A program made the translations under genes and the position numbers. A stretch of 64,000 nucleotides of DNA. Source: Ampelocalamus luodianensis (lineage: Eukaryota; Streptophyta; Magnoliopsida; Poales; Poaceae). Every line of letters starts with the position of its first letter. The first letter of the stretch is position 1. Under the pieces are notes generated by a model. It was not told where the DNA came from, ran no database searches, and was given only the letters and a program-made list of their open reading frames with translations. The stretch lies in the NCBI GenBank assembly GCA_036346255.1, contig CM070628.1, forward strand, positions 17,437,840 to 17,501,839, given 5' to 3'. This document shows positions 22,901-34,600 of this stretch, piece by piece.

Positions 22901-23721
22901 AGCAGTGTCAAGCAGGCATTTATTTACGCGCATTAACAGCGCACGTAGCAGCTTTAATGCGCTTCCCAAAGCAAGAAACGGAGGGTGGTCAGTATAACGG
23001 TGGCTTACGGCGACGGCGCGGTCGAGGAGGCGCTTGGAGTATGCGGGGTCGGCGTCGCGGAAGACGATGGAGCCGGCGGCGAGGGCGGCGGCGGTCTCGG
23101 CGGCGACGTCCGAGCCCGGGTGGGCGGGGTCGACCTTGTAGACGGTGCGCGGGGTGTCCATGTCCTCGGGGCGCTCCCAGCAGGAGTGGTCGCGGAAGGC
23201 GTCGCCGACCTGCACGTACACCGTGTCCGGCGTGGCCGTCGCCTTCATGAGGTAGTCCGTCGCCCACCGCACCGCCTTCCTCGCTTCCTCCGCGTGCGCG
23301 CCGAAGCTCCGGCCGAAGTCGATCAGCCCCCACGACATGAGCGTCGCCGTGAACGCCATCGGGAACCCGAACTTCACGTTGTCTCCGGCGTCGTAGTACC
23401 CTCCCGTCAGGTCCACCTGCACACACAGCCACACATCCCTAGCAAGCGTCAAGACTCACAACGGCTCAAAACGAGCAATGTAGTATTGCATTGTAGTGTA
23501 CAGATAGTCATCCAAGAAACGGTCCGTACGCCGGCGGCGGCGCCATCATTGAGTGCGGAGTCGCGGCGCCAGCGGAGGCGCTGGTCGGGGGGCAAGCGGC
23601 CGGAGCGCTGGCCCTCGAAGAAGAGGATGCTCTTGTGGAGGGCGTCGCCGTAGTCGTGCTGCCCGGACACCACCGTCGCCGATGTCGCGAGGAGCAACAG
23701 CAGCACAACTATGCTCCCCAT
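19920..23721 (-). CDS. GH9 endo-beta-1,4-glucanase, secreted (495 aa, 7 exons)
   Basis: The exons, in transcription order, are 23721-23530, 23416-23009, 22710-22618, 22537-22376, 20774-20660, 20534-20371 and 20273-19920. All introns are GT-AG and the joined frame is open for 495 codons. Residues 1-20 form a signal peptide (MGSIVVLLLLLATSATVVSG), so the enzyme should reach the apoplast and cut beta-1,4-glucan in the cell wall. Family 9 motifs are complete: GGYYDAGDNVKFGFPMAFT at about 69-87 with the two Asp of DAGD, SYMVGYGARFPRRIHHRGSS at about 391-410 with the substrate-binding His/Arg, and DARAVFQQSEPTTYINAP around 457-474, where Glu466 is the expected acid catalyst. The usual Tyr before QQSE is Phe here. 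There is no cytoplasmic tail with a membrane anchor and no C-terminal binding module, so it is a class-B type. Intron 4 (20775-22375) is unusually long at 1.6 kb. Confidence 0.96.
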
Positions 23722-23783
23722 TGGATGTAAGCTTGGTGGGTGATGGTTGGTATTCGGATGCTGGAGTGGAGTGGGCAGTATAG

Positions 23784-23791
23784 TTTTAATA
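23784..23791 (-). promoter_or_regulatory. Probable TATA box of the endoglucanase gene
   Basis: The minus strand reads tattaaaa here, about 63 bp upstream of the ATG at 23721. No competing TATA-like word lies closer. Confidence 0.5.
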
Positions 23792-23799
23792 GGGGGGCG

Positions 23800-24271
23800 G
23801 AGGCGGCTGGGGTGGGGAGGCAAGTTAATGGCATGTGAGGCTGCGCAGAGGGGGAATGGAGGGGGAAGGGAAAGCGACATGGGCTGCTAGGGAGAGAGCC
23901 ATTCAGAGTGCGACACGTGCGCGTGGGAACATTGCGGCGCTCGGTACGAGGACGGGGGAGGGAGTTGCCGCGGTTACGTGGACTGGGTACGTGGACTGGG
24001 TCCTTGTTAACGTTGCTAGTTGTTTCTAGGGCCAGGCATCAGATTGGGTCTGAAAAGCTCGGCTCGAATGGCTGGCCCAAAAAATGATTTTTTCTAATAA
24101 AAAAATATTATTATTATTTTTTAAGTAAAAAATTAATATTTAATTTAATTCAAGAATAAAAAATAGTTTTATTATTTTTATTGCATTTAATGGTTTTTTC
24201 AGACTTTCGAGTCGAGAATCAAGGTCCGAACATGACTCAGATCGGACTAGGCTCTAGACTCTGGCGAGGCT
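23800..24271. other. Endoglucanase upstream region and AT-rich spacer
   Basis: The first 250 bp are the likely promoter. 24029-24262 is an AT-rich block with loosely inverted ends (ctagggccaggc versus the reverse complement of gactaggctctag), possibly a worn hAT-type MITE. I am not confident of that. Confidence 0.35.
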
Positions 24272-24471
24272 TGTAAAATAGGAAAGAATCAATCAGTTAG
24301 GATTCTGGATATCCTATCAATACTGTAGCCCATTCGATGTGCAATCTAGTGCTAGCTGTTAGTGTGATTGTAGCGATTGTATTGATCAGTTGTAACACAT
24401 ACCTTGTACTCGTTGTATACACGGAAATCAATCCTACGCTGGATTAGTGCGGCAGAATACTTCGTCTTACT

Positions 24472-24483
24472 TGGTATCAGAGC
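24472..24483 (+). other. Copia primer-binding site
   Basis: The sequence tggtatcagagc lies immediately downstream of the likely LTR end and 19 bp before the gag ATG. Confidence 0.85.
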
Positions 24484-24501
24484 CTGATCCAACTGTAGGC
24501 C

Positions 24502-25420
24502 ATGACCTCCTCTGCAAACAACGGATCCGACAATGTCGGCGCTCTAATCATGGCACTAGGCTCTAGCATCTCCATGCCATCCCTGGGCAATCTCATCAGC
24601 GTCAAAGCTGTCCGGAGAGATTTTTCTTCTCTGGAAAGCGCAGGTCGACTCCTTTCTGTTTGCCCAGAACCTCTACGATTATGCTGATGGCAGTGTTGTC
24701 GCGCCGCCTGTGATGGTGATAGAGGGAACCGGTGCAGTTGCGCGTCAGGTGCCGAACCCTGCTTATCTTCAATGGTTTCAGCAGGACAAGATTGTACTGA
24801 GCGCACTGCTCTCATCGATGACCGAGGACATACTCAGACAAGTTGTTCGCCTCACCACTTCTGCTGACGTGTGGGGGGCGTTGGTGGCCATGTTCTCGTC
24901 CCAGAATAGGGCAAGGATGATGCAGGTTCGATATCAATTATCGAACATGAAGAAGAAGGACATGTCGGCATCCGAGTTCTTCCACAAGATGAAGGGCATG
25001 CTGACACCATGGCTTCAATCGGCAAGCCCCTTCCTGACGACGAGGTGACAGGCTACATCCTGGTGGGGCTAGGGTCATATTACGACTCCCTGGTCACCTC
25101 AGTTGCAATGCGTAACTATCCGGTGAGCCTTAATGATTTCTATGCTTATATCCTAAGCTACGAGATTGGGCTCGATCAGAACAATGCTTCACAAGAGATT
25201 TATCCGTCCGCCAACAACGCGACGCGCCACTACGACGACAACAACAACAACCGTGATGGAGGTCGCGGCGGTCGCGGCCGTGGTTGCGGCCACAACCAGT
25301 CTCAAGGCCACAGCCAGGGTGGCGGTAGAGGCAAGTCCACATGTCAGGTGTGTGGCAAGTACGAGAAAGAAGCCCTACGATGTCACTAGTGTTTCAATCA
25401 CTCTTATTAGCCAGAAGATC
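24502..25420 (+). pseudogene. Copia gag, frameshifted
   Basis: The frame opens with MTSSANNGSDNVGALIMALG. It then changes register near 24600, after which the UBN2-type gag core reads clearly: LLWKAQVDSFLFAQNLYDYA, DKIVLSALLSSMTEDILRQV, SADVWGALVAMFSSQNRARM and MSASEFFHKMKGM. A second frameshift near 25005 leads to MASIGKPLPDDEVTGYILVG and a Gly/Arg-rich, nucleic-acid-binding tail. The zinc knuckle reads CQVCGKYEKEALRC, where the expected His is Lys, so the finger is probably non-functional. An in-frame stop follows. Copia gag packages element RNA; this copy is dead. Confidence 0.82.
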
Positions 25421-25579
25421 ATCGCTCCGGAAATGCGGCCACCATCGGGTCATACAACGTCGACACCAATTGGTATACACCATCGGGTCACTCTTATCAA
25501 ACCACGTACCCAATCTCGTGCACAAAGCACCATCACTAACCAACACTTGTCCAGACCAAAAGCTCATTTAAAATGGCAA

Positions 25580-28567
25580 AAATAACTTATAAAAACTGAT
25601 ACGAAGATCTGAAACAAGAGTATATAATATGAGTTGTGTTTATCTCACAATTTTCGGGTTATTCCCGACAACCGAACTACCGGTTCTAGACTTGCATGGC
25701 TAAGCAATTCGAACAATATAACGTTTCAGTAATAGGATAATTCATGGATAGCCTCAATGACAAGATAATAGGATGTGTCTAACCATTCATCACAAAAATA
25801 GCGACAATATAAGACTAACATGCAAGCAATTATCATTGCATCTACCCTAGCAAAATTGGGATCAAATATGATGCAAAAAGAAAGTTCAAAGGATGCTTGC
25901 CTTGCTGGTAGAGCAATTGTTCACTCTCGGTGGCGTAGGAGTCAATATCAATAGGCTCGGAATCTAGATAAATACAATACCGAATAAACATCGAGAAATA
26001 CCTCAAAATTCAAAATGCTCAAAAATGCATGATTTTTCTACAGTAGCTAAGTCATGATTTTAGATGATTTTAGGTGAAATAATTATTCCATTTTTATTGA
26101 GGGTGTGAAAGTTATAATGGTTTGAATATCAGCTTTCGATATGTCCCCTTTGAGTAATCTAATTATGAGGTGAAAATTTGTAGAGCAGTGGTGAGTACAT
26201 GGATTACATTGATAAATAGGCAATATTATTACAAGTTCAAAATAGTTTATTTTGCTTAATTTGGATTTTTCATGATTTAGTTATGAATTTCTAAAGTTAT
26301 CAGCATTTTCTTTTGTAAAGATAATAGTGTTAATGGATCTTTTTCCAAATTAATACTCTCTGTTACAGGGACAAGGTTGAAACCAATTTTAATATAAAAT
26401 TCATTAACTATGAAAATTATCAGAAGTGGTTTCACTCATTTTGGAGTTGAGATGAATTAGTTAAGTATTTTCTAAATTATACATGTTTTACAGTGCACAG
26501 ATAATTCATTTTCGGATTTTATAACGTATTCACTCATTTTCTCACCGAGCGCTAGCCTAGCCGAGGTCACTGACCAGCAGGCCCGGTGAACAACGTGCTT
26601 TCTAATTAACTCAGATTTAAATTTAGCTCTGACGTGTGGGACCCGCCGTTAGTGGGACGGTCCAGTGAACTTGGTCCACGCGCCCAGGTGCACGGTGCGC
26701 GGGGTTTAAGGGCTAGGCCCACATGTCAGCCACTGCGGCTTTAAACTCGAAGCCCCTGTTTTCTGTGCATGGGACCCGCGTGTAAGTGAAACATTAGGAT
26801 GGCTAAGACAGAGATTAATTGCTAATGATTACCAATTATCCCTAATCATTGCTACAGCGCCTGTCGGCGTACGGCAACATGCTTTTGCCCCGCGCGCTTC
26901 ACCGGCGGCTTGCCGGCGCTGTGCGCCACGGCGATGCGGGCCAAGGCCATGTCCAGGTGCGTAATAGTATTGTGCACCCGTTAAGGGCACTCCACGCACC
27001 GAGCCGGCTTAGAACGGCGGCTAGTTTGGCGCTGAGCGCGGCGCCAAAACGGCAAAAACAAAAAAAGACAAATAAGCTCGTGAACGACCTTCAAGCGTGT
27101 GCCAAGATCCTAGGGACTATGAGAAGGCTACCCGAGCCAAGAGGGTGCTCGGGAAGCTCGTGAGTCGCTGGGGTGCGTCACACGAGAAGAAGATGTTGAC
27201 AATACGGCTTCGCGAGGAGAGGATCCCCTGAGCAAAACCGAGTGAAATGAATTATCAAGATGGCCTACGGATCATCTGAGGAAACTATAGAAGCGAGGAA
27301 TTGATGAAAGCTTTACCGGATCAAGTGGGAGATGAAAAGTTTGAGCTACGGCCGAAAATGGTCAAATCTTCAATTCACCGAGATCCTGTCGTGCATTCAA
27401 GAAATTGATTGAGGGGAAAGCTTTAAAATACCCTAATACACGTTATGACATGAAAGAATGGTTACAAAACTCACCGGAAACAAGGATGACAAGACGATGT
27501 CCCTGGGTGCGCGCTCTGGACGTGATCTAGAGCACGAGGATGGTCCGGGAGCTACAAAACAAGATAGAAGCTGGTATGAGCAAAAAGGGATAAGGTATTG
27601 AACAAGGAAAAGGATGGCATCACCCGGTGGGAGATTACCTGCGTAGAAAGCAAGGACGAGCTTCCCTCTCCTCGGTCAACAAAGGAGAAGTGAGGGAGAA
27701 GGAGGGGGTGCAAGGGGTAATATGGCCAGGGAGATGCTGGAACGGGTGCGGTGTGCAGAGGAGAACCCCGGGGATAGGCCAACGGACGCGGTGGAGTGAC
27801 AGGGCTCGGCACAGAGCGACCGCGTGGCGAGGAAGCCCCGCGCGAGCGCCGCTCGAGGAAGAAGAAAGGCTCGACAGCGGCCCTGCGCGTCGGCCTCACG
27901 GCGGGTACGACACGTGGTTTAGATCGCCGTTGGATTGCGAATGGACTGACGAGATTTGCGAGGTGTTCGGACAGTCAATTGGATGCGAGATCGGGCCGTT
28001 GAACCTCGATCGACGATTGCATGCGCGGTGCGTTTAAGCGGTCGGCCGATCGGCTCACGAGACGGACTCGAGCCCGGGGAATAGTGCGGCTGGTTTGGTC
28101 GAGTGCTTTGACCAGGATTTCAATTGTTTTTACTACTTTGACCAGTGCTTAAAAATTAGAAATAAAATTCCTAAAATCATGAAATAAATCATGGGGGTTC
28201 CTGGGACAACCTAGTTTCCATAAAAATTATTAAATCCTACTGTTCATAATATATTTTGTAATATGTAAATTCAAACTTAGACAAGGTCTTCTAATGGTGT
28301 TGGAATTTTCTTAGGGTTCAGATCAGTCCCAAAAATTTGGGAAAAATTATATTAATTCGTGATAATTAATATAGTATTTGAATAAATTATTTTCAGAGAT
28401 ACTTTAGTGGCATTTATTTCAGTTTTTGGTTTGGAGGTCAATTTAAGGTATATGTTTCATGTGTATTTTGAGATTTTTCAAGTTCAATATTTAATTGAAA
28501 AGTTTTTAGAACATGATGCATGCTAATGAGATGCATAATACCTCTTTATTAATTTGGGGATGTGACA
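25580..28567 (+). mobile_element. Partial, degraded long LTR (gypsy type)
   Basis: This region parallels the solo LTR at 32096-36177. Both have the phrase acagggacaaggttga followed by tggtttca and gaattagtta (26369-26470 here, 34138-34245 there). Both also have an AT-rich distal third, a GC-rich middle and a similar end, here tgtgaca and there tgttaca. The start of the LTR is missing and the copia fragment abuts it. The GC-rich block 26560-28080 has long chance frames but no recognisable protein. Confidence 0.6.
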
Positions 28568-29017
28568 CAAAATAGCCAAAAATGCATGGACTACTCTCCG
28601 AAAGTCAACTTCAAAGCACACAACATCTAGCGAAAGAGTTTCATGGAAAATACAGCAAGCGTCATCAACAGTACATTATATTGTAGGTTATCAACCAAAT
28701 AGTGCCATGAACCAAAGCAACTAAACACAATAGGAGCCCCAGAGGTCAAAGCAGGATTGACCGGAGCCTGAGGCCGGATGTGACGGATCGAGAGGAGGGG
28801 AGGGCCCAGCGCCGGCGAGGTCACAGGCCAGAGGGGAACGTAAACGATAGTGGGGGATGGATGTACGAGACGACGACATAGGAGTATGTACTTGAATAGG
28901 ATGGTAGCGTAGGTCATCTTGGCCCTCGTGGTCGTGTGGCACGGCATTGCTGCTTAATTGCCTATCATGCATGCAGCATGGAGCTGATCCATCGCGTCGT
29001 CATTCGGCTGGCTACTT
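28568..29017. other. Spacer, no gene seen
   Basis: Short chance frames only, between the degraded LTR and the tandem array. Confidence 0.45.
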
Positions 29018-29546
29018 TCCACAAAGAATATATTAGAGTTCTACGAAATTTTTCTATAAAGAACATTGGCTCACGTGTTTGCCTAGGCCCACTACTTTCC
29101 ACAAAGTAGCTACCCTACATGTAGAATCATCTTCAACAAATTTCAGTTGATTTCATGAAACTTTTATGATGTGAATGCGAGGTTAAAATTGTAAATACTA
29201 AAGTTTTACGTAAGATTCCTATAAAAGCATGTGGGGCCATCTATGCGCCTAAGCCCCTCAAAATTTGCACAAAGTAGTTCCCCTACACACATAATCGTCT
29301 CCAGCAAATTTCAGTCGATTTCGTAAAAATTTTATGGTTTGAACGTGAAGTTAAAATTTCAAATGCTGAAGTTTTACGAAATCTTTCTATAAAAGCCTGT
29401 AGGGCCCACCTGTTCTCCTCGGTCCGCTAAATTTGCACCAAGTAGTGCCCATATACGTAAAACCATCTCCAACCATTTTTTTATTTCGTGAAACTTTTAT
29501 AGTGTGAACGTGAGTTTGAAATTTCAAATATCGAAGTTTTACGAAA
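29018..29546. repeat. ~168-bp tandem repeat array (about 3 units)
   Basis: Units begin at about 29103, 29271 and 29439, each with aaagtag, caaatttcag, a gtgaa(c/t)g(t/c)gaggtt-like block, aagttttacg and ctataaaagc. A partial unit precedes them. The last visible unit is cut by the Pack-MULE at 29546, and the other side of that insertion (46944 on, tttacgaaaatttcctttac) continues the same unit briefly. The monomer length is in the range of plant satellite repeats. Confidence 0.75.
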
Positions 29547-29617
29547 GAGTAAAGTACACTGTAGGTCCCTAAACTTGGCAGGTGGGTTCACTTGGGTCCA
29601 ACATCTTTGAAAGTGTC

Positions 29618-30253
29618 TGACGATGATTAAAACCTCTATATATTATCTTTAATATATAAAAGACCATACGTCTTCATGGTCGTAACTTTTGAGGTGCACG
29701 ACCTCACTGGTCGTAGAGATTCCAGAGGTTACATAATGGGTACCTGGCGGACGACGGCCCAAGCCAAGCCTCCGACCAGAGAACCGCTCGTAGAAGGTAA
29801 GAACCGATTCCACTGTATATTCTCTACCGTATGATGAATGGAACACGTGCATATTCCATACAACGATCTTGTCCAAGACACACCGTGAACAACCTCCATG
29901 CGCTTATATGTTTCATAGACATATAACCACCAAACAGCTTGATTTCAGATCAACCGTCACTTGACTCACTGCACGCAACGCTCACATCAGCGCTTTCTCC
30001 GGTAATCACACCTCTTCGAGGGCTATTTAAAGATGGAACTCAGGCGGATCAAGGAGAGGCATCGATCGTAGATCGATCATCGAAGATAGAAAAAGCATTG
30101 TCTTGTACTCTAGAAAGTCGTCCGTCATTCGTCATGATACACCCTTGTAACATCTCGTTCATACTAATAAAGAGCAGCCCATTGCAATCCCAAGATTTCC
30201 ACGCCATTCTCTCTTTTTCATTTATTGTAAGATCGGCGACTTGATCGCCGACA
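29618..30253 (+). repeat. Tat element 5' LTR
   Basis: This begins tgacgatgattaaaacctct and ends gatcgccgaca. It aligns with 44592-45234 throughout with scattered differences. Confidence 0.92.
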
Positions 30254-30273
30254 CCGCGCCGTCCGTGGGGAGC
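30254..30273 (+). other. Primer-binding-site-like sequence of Tat element
   Basis: The sequence ccgcgccgtccgtggggagc directly follows the LTR. The second Tat element has attggtgccattcgtgggga in the same place, so the two share the form NNNGNGCCNTNCGTGGGGA. Confidence 0.6.
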
Positions 30274-31682
30274 GCGGAGTGGAATCTTGAAGATCGTGTT
30301 GCTCACCGATTCTTTGTCCATTTCCCACTCGTGAACGCCATGCGGTTATGTCGGAAGTTGGGACGAAGAGAATTGGTTCGACCGCGACTACGCCAACCTT
30401 GACATGGACGCATGCATGCGCGCCATGGAGGAAAATGGAGCTCTTCGTCATCCTCCTCTTCCATCGGTCGCTGCTGCGTAAACAAGCTAAATCGACCGGA
30501 TGGATGAGGATACACCCCGCGATCGCTGGTGTTTCAGAGGAGACGCCCCGACGGTTCGAAGCCCGACCGCGACCGGCAAGAAAGGTGAAGAAAACCCAAC
30601 TCATCAACTCAAGTCCAATATACTTTTGATGCGATCATGGTTGATAGATACTCACCGACGGCTTCTAGCAATTCCAGAGCCAACCGACACTTGGTGACAA
30701 GAAATGATGAAACCGCCGGTGATAAACCGGATGGGATAATAAGGCTCAAGATACGATCGGCAGTCACGCATCAGCCGAGACCATTACTAGGACCTCAGGA
30801 GGTACTGATCACCGATTATTCTCCATCGTGGAAACTCTTGGTGAAAACTTTGAAAGGCTCTCCATTGATTACGATGGAAGCTCATCAGAGGATAACTGTT
30901 GGAAACACGAGGTCAATGCGATCGGAGATTCAAATCAGGATGTCGTGTACGGTCCTCCACACGTTACCTCGCCACCACATAATGATGGAGATGATACGAG
31001 CGGTCAGCACCAAATGCCGAGGTCACGAACCGTGGACGCCCATCGCCATTCGTCTCGATCTCGCCTAGCCAATGCAGAGATCGCAAGACCGACGGGAGAA
31101 CAGAGAATTCAAAGCTATCAAACGCCTCTTTCGTAGAAACCCCGTAAGACATTCGTAACAATACGTAACTCGCAGCTGAGTTAGAAATATGTTAAATACT
31201 TCGACTGCTTTTGGCGAAAACCCGTGTTTTGCACGACTTGTAGGTCAAGTATCGAGATTATCCAATGCACCATGCAACGCACGGAAGCATATCGGGAACG
31301 AAGGCAACCACGAGTCGCACCATGACTTCATCTCAAAGATTCTTCCCGAGCGTAAGCTAGTGTGGTCGTGTTGAGGGTCAACTAACACAAGGACCATTCC
31401 GACGCTCCACCAAAGAAGTCATGAGGAAGAAGATTGTTTCAGAATCTTCACTCGCCAACAAGAGCAAACGCTGGACTCGATGATCTTCGATCATCTTAAC
31501 CGCAAGCGGTCAAAGGCGTTCTCAAACGCACACGATCGATCGGATACCGAAAATCAGCATCTGTCCGGAATCGGTCCCCGATCGATTATAATCCGACACC
31601 TTTTAAAGAAGGCGTGAGACGATCACAAGTTGTCGAAGTTTTCTCCGCAGGCTCCAAGTCGTGCGTTGGCCAAACAGTTCCG

Positions 31683-34600
31683 ACCGCCAACCTCGATAAA
31701 TTCAATGGGACCCAAAATCCTTTAGAATTTCTTCAGATTTATACCACCGCCATCGAGCCGCCTGCGCATTTAAAATGTAATGGTTAATTATCTTCCCACG
31801 GTACTAGAAGGATCAGCCCGATCATGGTTGCTAAATTTACCTATCGGATCTGTGTATACTTGGGAGCAGCTTTGCGATCTTCTAATTGCAAACTTTCAGG
31901 GTACGTACGATCGCCCTGGAAAGGAAGATGATCTCCACAGGATACGGCAAAAACCTAATGAAACTCTTCGACAATACATCAAGAGATTTAGCCAAGTCCG
32001 CAACTCGATTCCAGAGGTTGCAGAGTCCTCTGTTATCCAGGCTTTTAAAGCGGGATTAAGAAATCGAAGGTTTACGGAGGATCTAGCAATTCATCTGTGA
32101 GGACCCCAATTTATTTGGCCTGTAATGTTTAACCAACCACCTGGTCCTAGCATCACAAATCAAATAAATTGATCCTCGAGATATGTATACTTCCCAGAAA
32201 GCAGTATACACACCCCGATACAAAATTAGACATCAACTCCATTCCAAACATAGAGTCCAAACACCACACTACCAAACGGAAGATAAACAAATAGTAGAGT
32301 TATTATGCATAAAGGCCGATGTGCCACAAGATACACAAATAGACAAGAACGACAATGAAGCAAAAGTGCCATAAGATGGCTATGAACAAAGCCAATCGCG
32401 TGCCTCCAACCCACAAGGCATCCGACCGACCGCCAAGTCTAGTCGCCCACTAAACGGCAACACACTCACGTAAGTGAGGCCCTTGGGGCTCACCTTCTTC
32501 CTCTCGCAACAAAAACATTAACAAAGCACCGAGTACAAAGATTGTCTTTGTACCCGCAAGACCGACGTGTGAACTAGCGCACTGCTCATAAGCTACATGC
32601 AGCTTGTTTGGTGGAGGCCATAAGTTTCATTTGCATAAAGTCAATTTTCATTTGCAATAATATAATACAGTTGAAGGCAAGTTTGCAATTCATTTTTTTA
32701 GATTGAAATAACAGTGAATATAATAATAACCAAAGAGAAAGAAAAACAACCTAGAAGTGACTATCCCAATAGTCACCACAACCATAGCACTAATCCCGCA
32801 TTCGTACTCACCCATCAAGTTTTAATTTAAATGTTGTAGTCTAGTTCTGGGGCGATCCGAGCGTGTCCATAACCTAGACGAGGCTATTCGAATAGTTTTA
32901 ACCTCGCAGGGGTGTACCAATGTACCCACACTTCGATCGCTTTAAGCCAAAGCACACTCCAAGGTATGTCGGCACGGCTAAGTCCTACGAGACTTTTCCA
33001 ATATTGTGTATTAACTACGAGCCGCTCGTATGGATAGAAACCCATACGCTACATGGTAAAGCCGAAAAGACAATTACCCACTCGTGATAAAGCTTTTGGA
33101 CAACTACCATGCTCCCACCTCCATCCTCCCGCGACCTCCTCGCGACCCGAGCCAATACACGCCAAAGTACTAGGTCAAGAGAGGTCCCATATACTCTAGT
33201 GTGGTTAGCACGCAAAATGCTCAGTACGGTGGCGCAAGTAACTCGGTCCTTAACTGACTCGGGCACCTTTCCAGTCACACCCAAAAGATCACACCAAACA
33301 TACCGTTGTGCCCAAGTCTAAATCATTTTGTTTTCATTTTTAGTTTTCACAAGTAACATAGCAAAAATGCTGAAACAAAAAGTTATAGTAATTTTTGTGT
33401 GATCAAGGTTACCGACTAAGTCGATAACCGCCCATTTCTACCAATACTAAGCATGTCTAAGCAGTTGAAATCGTATCTACTAAGTGACAAGAAATCATCC
33501 AGCGATCTCTAATCACAGCAAATAACCTAGGCTCAGGTAGTAGAGGATAATCATTTGCCTACAAATTATGCATCTAAAGGATTAACTAACCAATTTAACA
33601 CAAATTAAGCGATGCATACATACAGTTGAAACAAAATATTAGACTTTAAAATACTGGGATAAACATGATCAAATCGCTTGTTCGGTGCTTGTTGCTCGTA
33701 ATGCTCAACTCATTGCAGCAGGATCGCTCTCGTGGTTACCGCAAATGTCGGCCTAACGATCGAACAAATAAAAGAAATAAGAACGAATAACACCGACAAA
33801 ACTCAAACATACAACAACATCAAAACATGCCAAAACTCACACAGCAGCCTAAGCATGATATAACAAAATTTTTAGAAACAGAGAACAATTCATTTTAAGT
33901 TATTAAGAATTTTCTATGAATTTTCTAAGCTAAAAATACATCAAAACACTAGTTAATTACTTAACAAATTCTCATGAACAGAAACAGTATCTAAAACCTA
34001 TCCACGATAATTAGCATACTGAAAATGAAATTTTACTGCATTGGGTTCATTGGATTTGGACAATTATTGAAAGAGATATACATTTTCTAATTTGGAGATT
34101 ACATTCTACAACATTAAATTAATTAACAGATTTTTGATACAGGGACAAGGTTGACACTAATTTTAGTAAATAGTACATTTAAAATGAAAATTAACAAAGA
34201 CTGGTTTCATGCAATTTGGATAAGAATTGAATTAGTTATGCATTTTCTAAGTTTAATTGAATTAATAAGGCAATGTAAAAGCATTTGTAAATACTAAAGC
34301 ATTTATACCTTTTCCTACCGACAACCAACCAGCCCCAGACACGCAATGGCCCAATAAAGGTGCCGACTGAATGATCGTCACGAAGGTGACGTCGGCGTGA
34401 TTCGAGAATACGCTTCGCTTACCAAAGTGCAAACCTAACATACTCTCACAGAGAAATACGCTTACCGACAGAGAAAACGCATTACCAGAGCTACACAACC
34501 CTAACTGACAGCACGGACCCACATGGCAGCGACTCAGAGAACAAATAACGGGCTGGATTAAAGATTCTCTAAACGTGATTAGCCAATAGGCCCACAAGTC

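Larger units (their letters stand above)
24272..25565 (+). mobile_element. Truncated Ty1-copia retrotransposon (LTR, PBS, gag)
   Basis: A probable LTR (from tgtaaaatag at 24272) precedes a perfect PBS, tggtatcagagc at 24472-24483. A copia-type gag follows from 24502. The sequence breaks off just after gag, near the start of protease (NVDTNWYTPSG around 25450). No RT, integrase or second LTR follows; the next sequence belongs to an unrelated long LTR. The LTR start is a guess from the TG end. Confidence 0.75.

Noticed and set aside
24029..24262. Possible hAT-type MITE
   Set aside because: The inverted match between ends is weak and no target duplication is visible.
27552..28037. Overlapping long frames in GC-rich DNA
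   Set aside because: They fall in the GC-rich middle of a degraded long LTR, and similar frames occur at the same place in the solo LTR (34650-35690).
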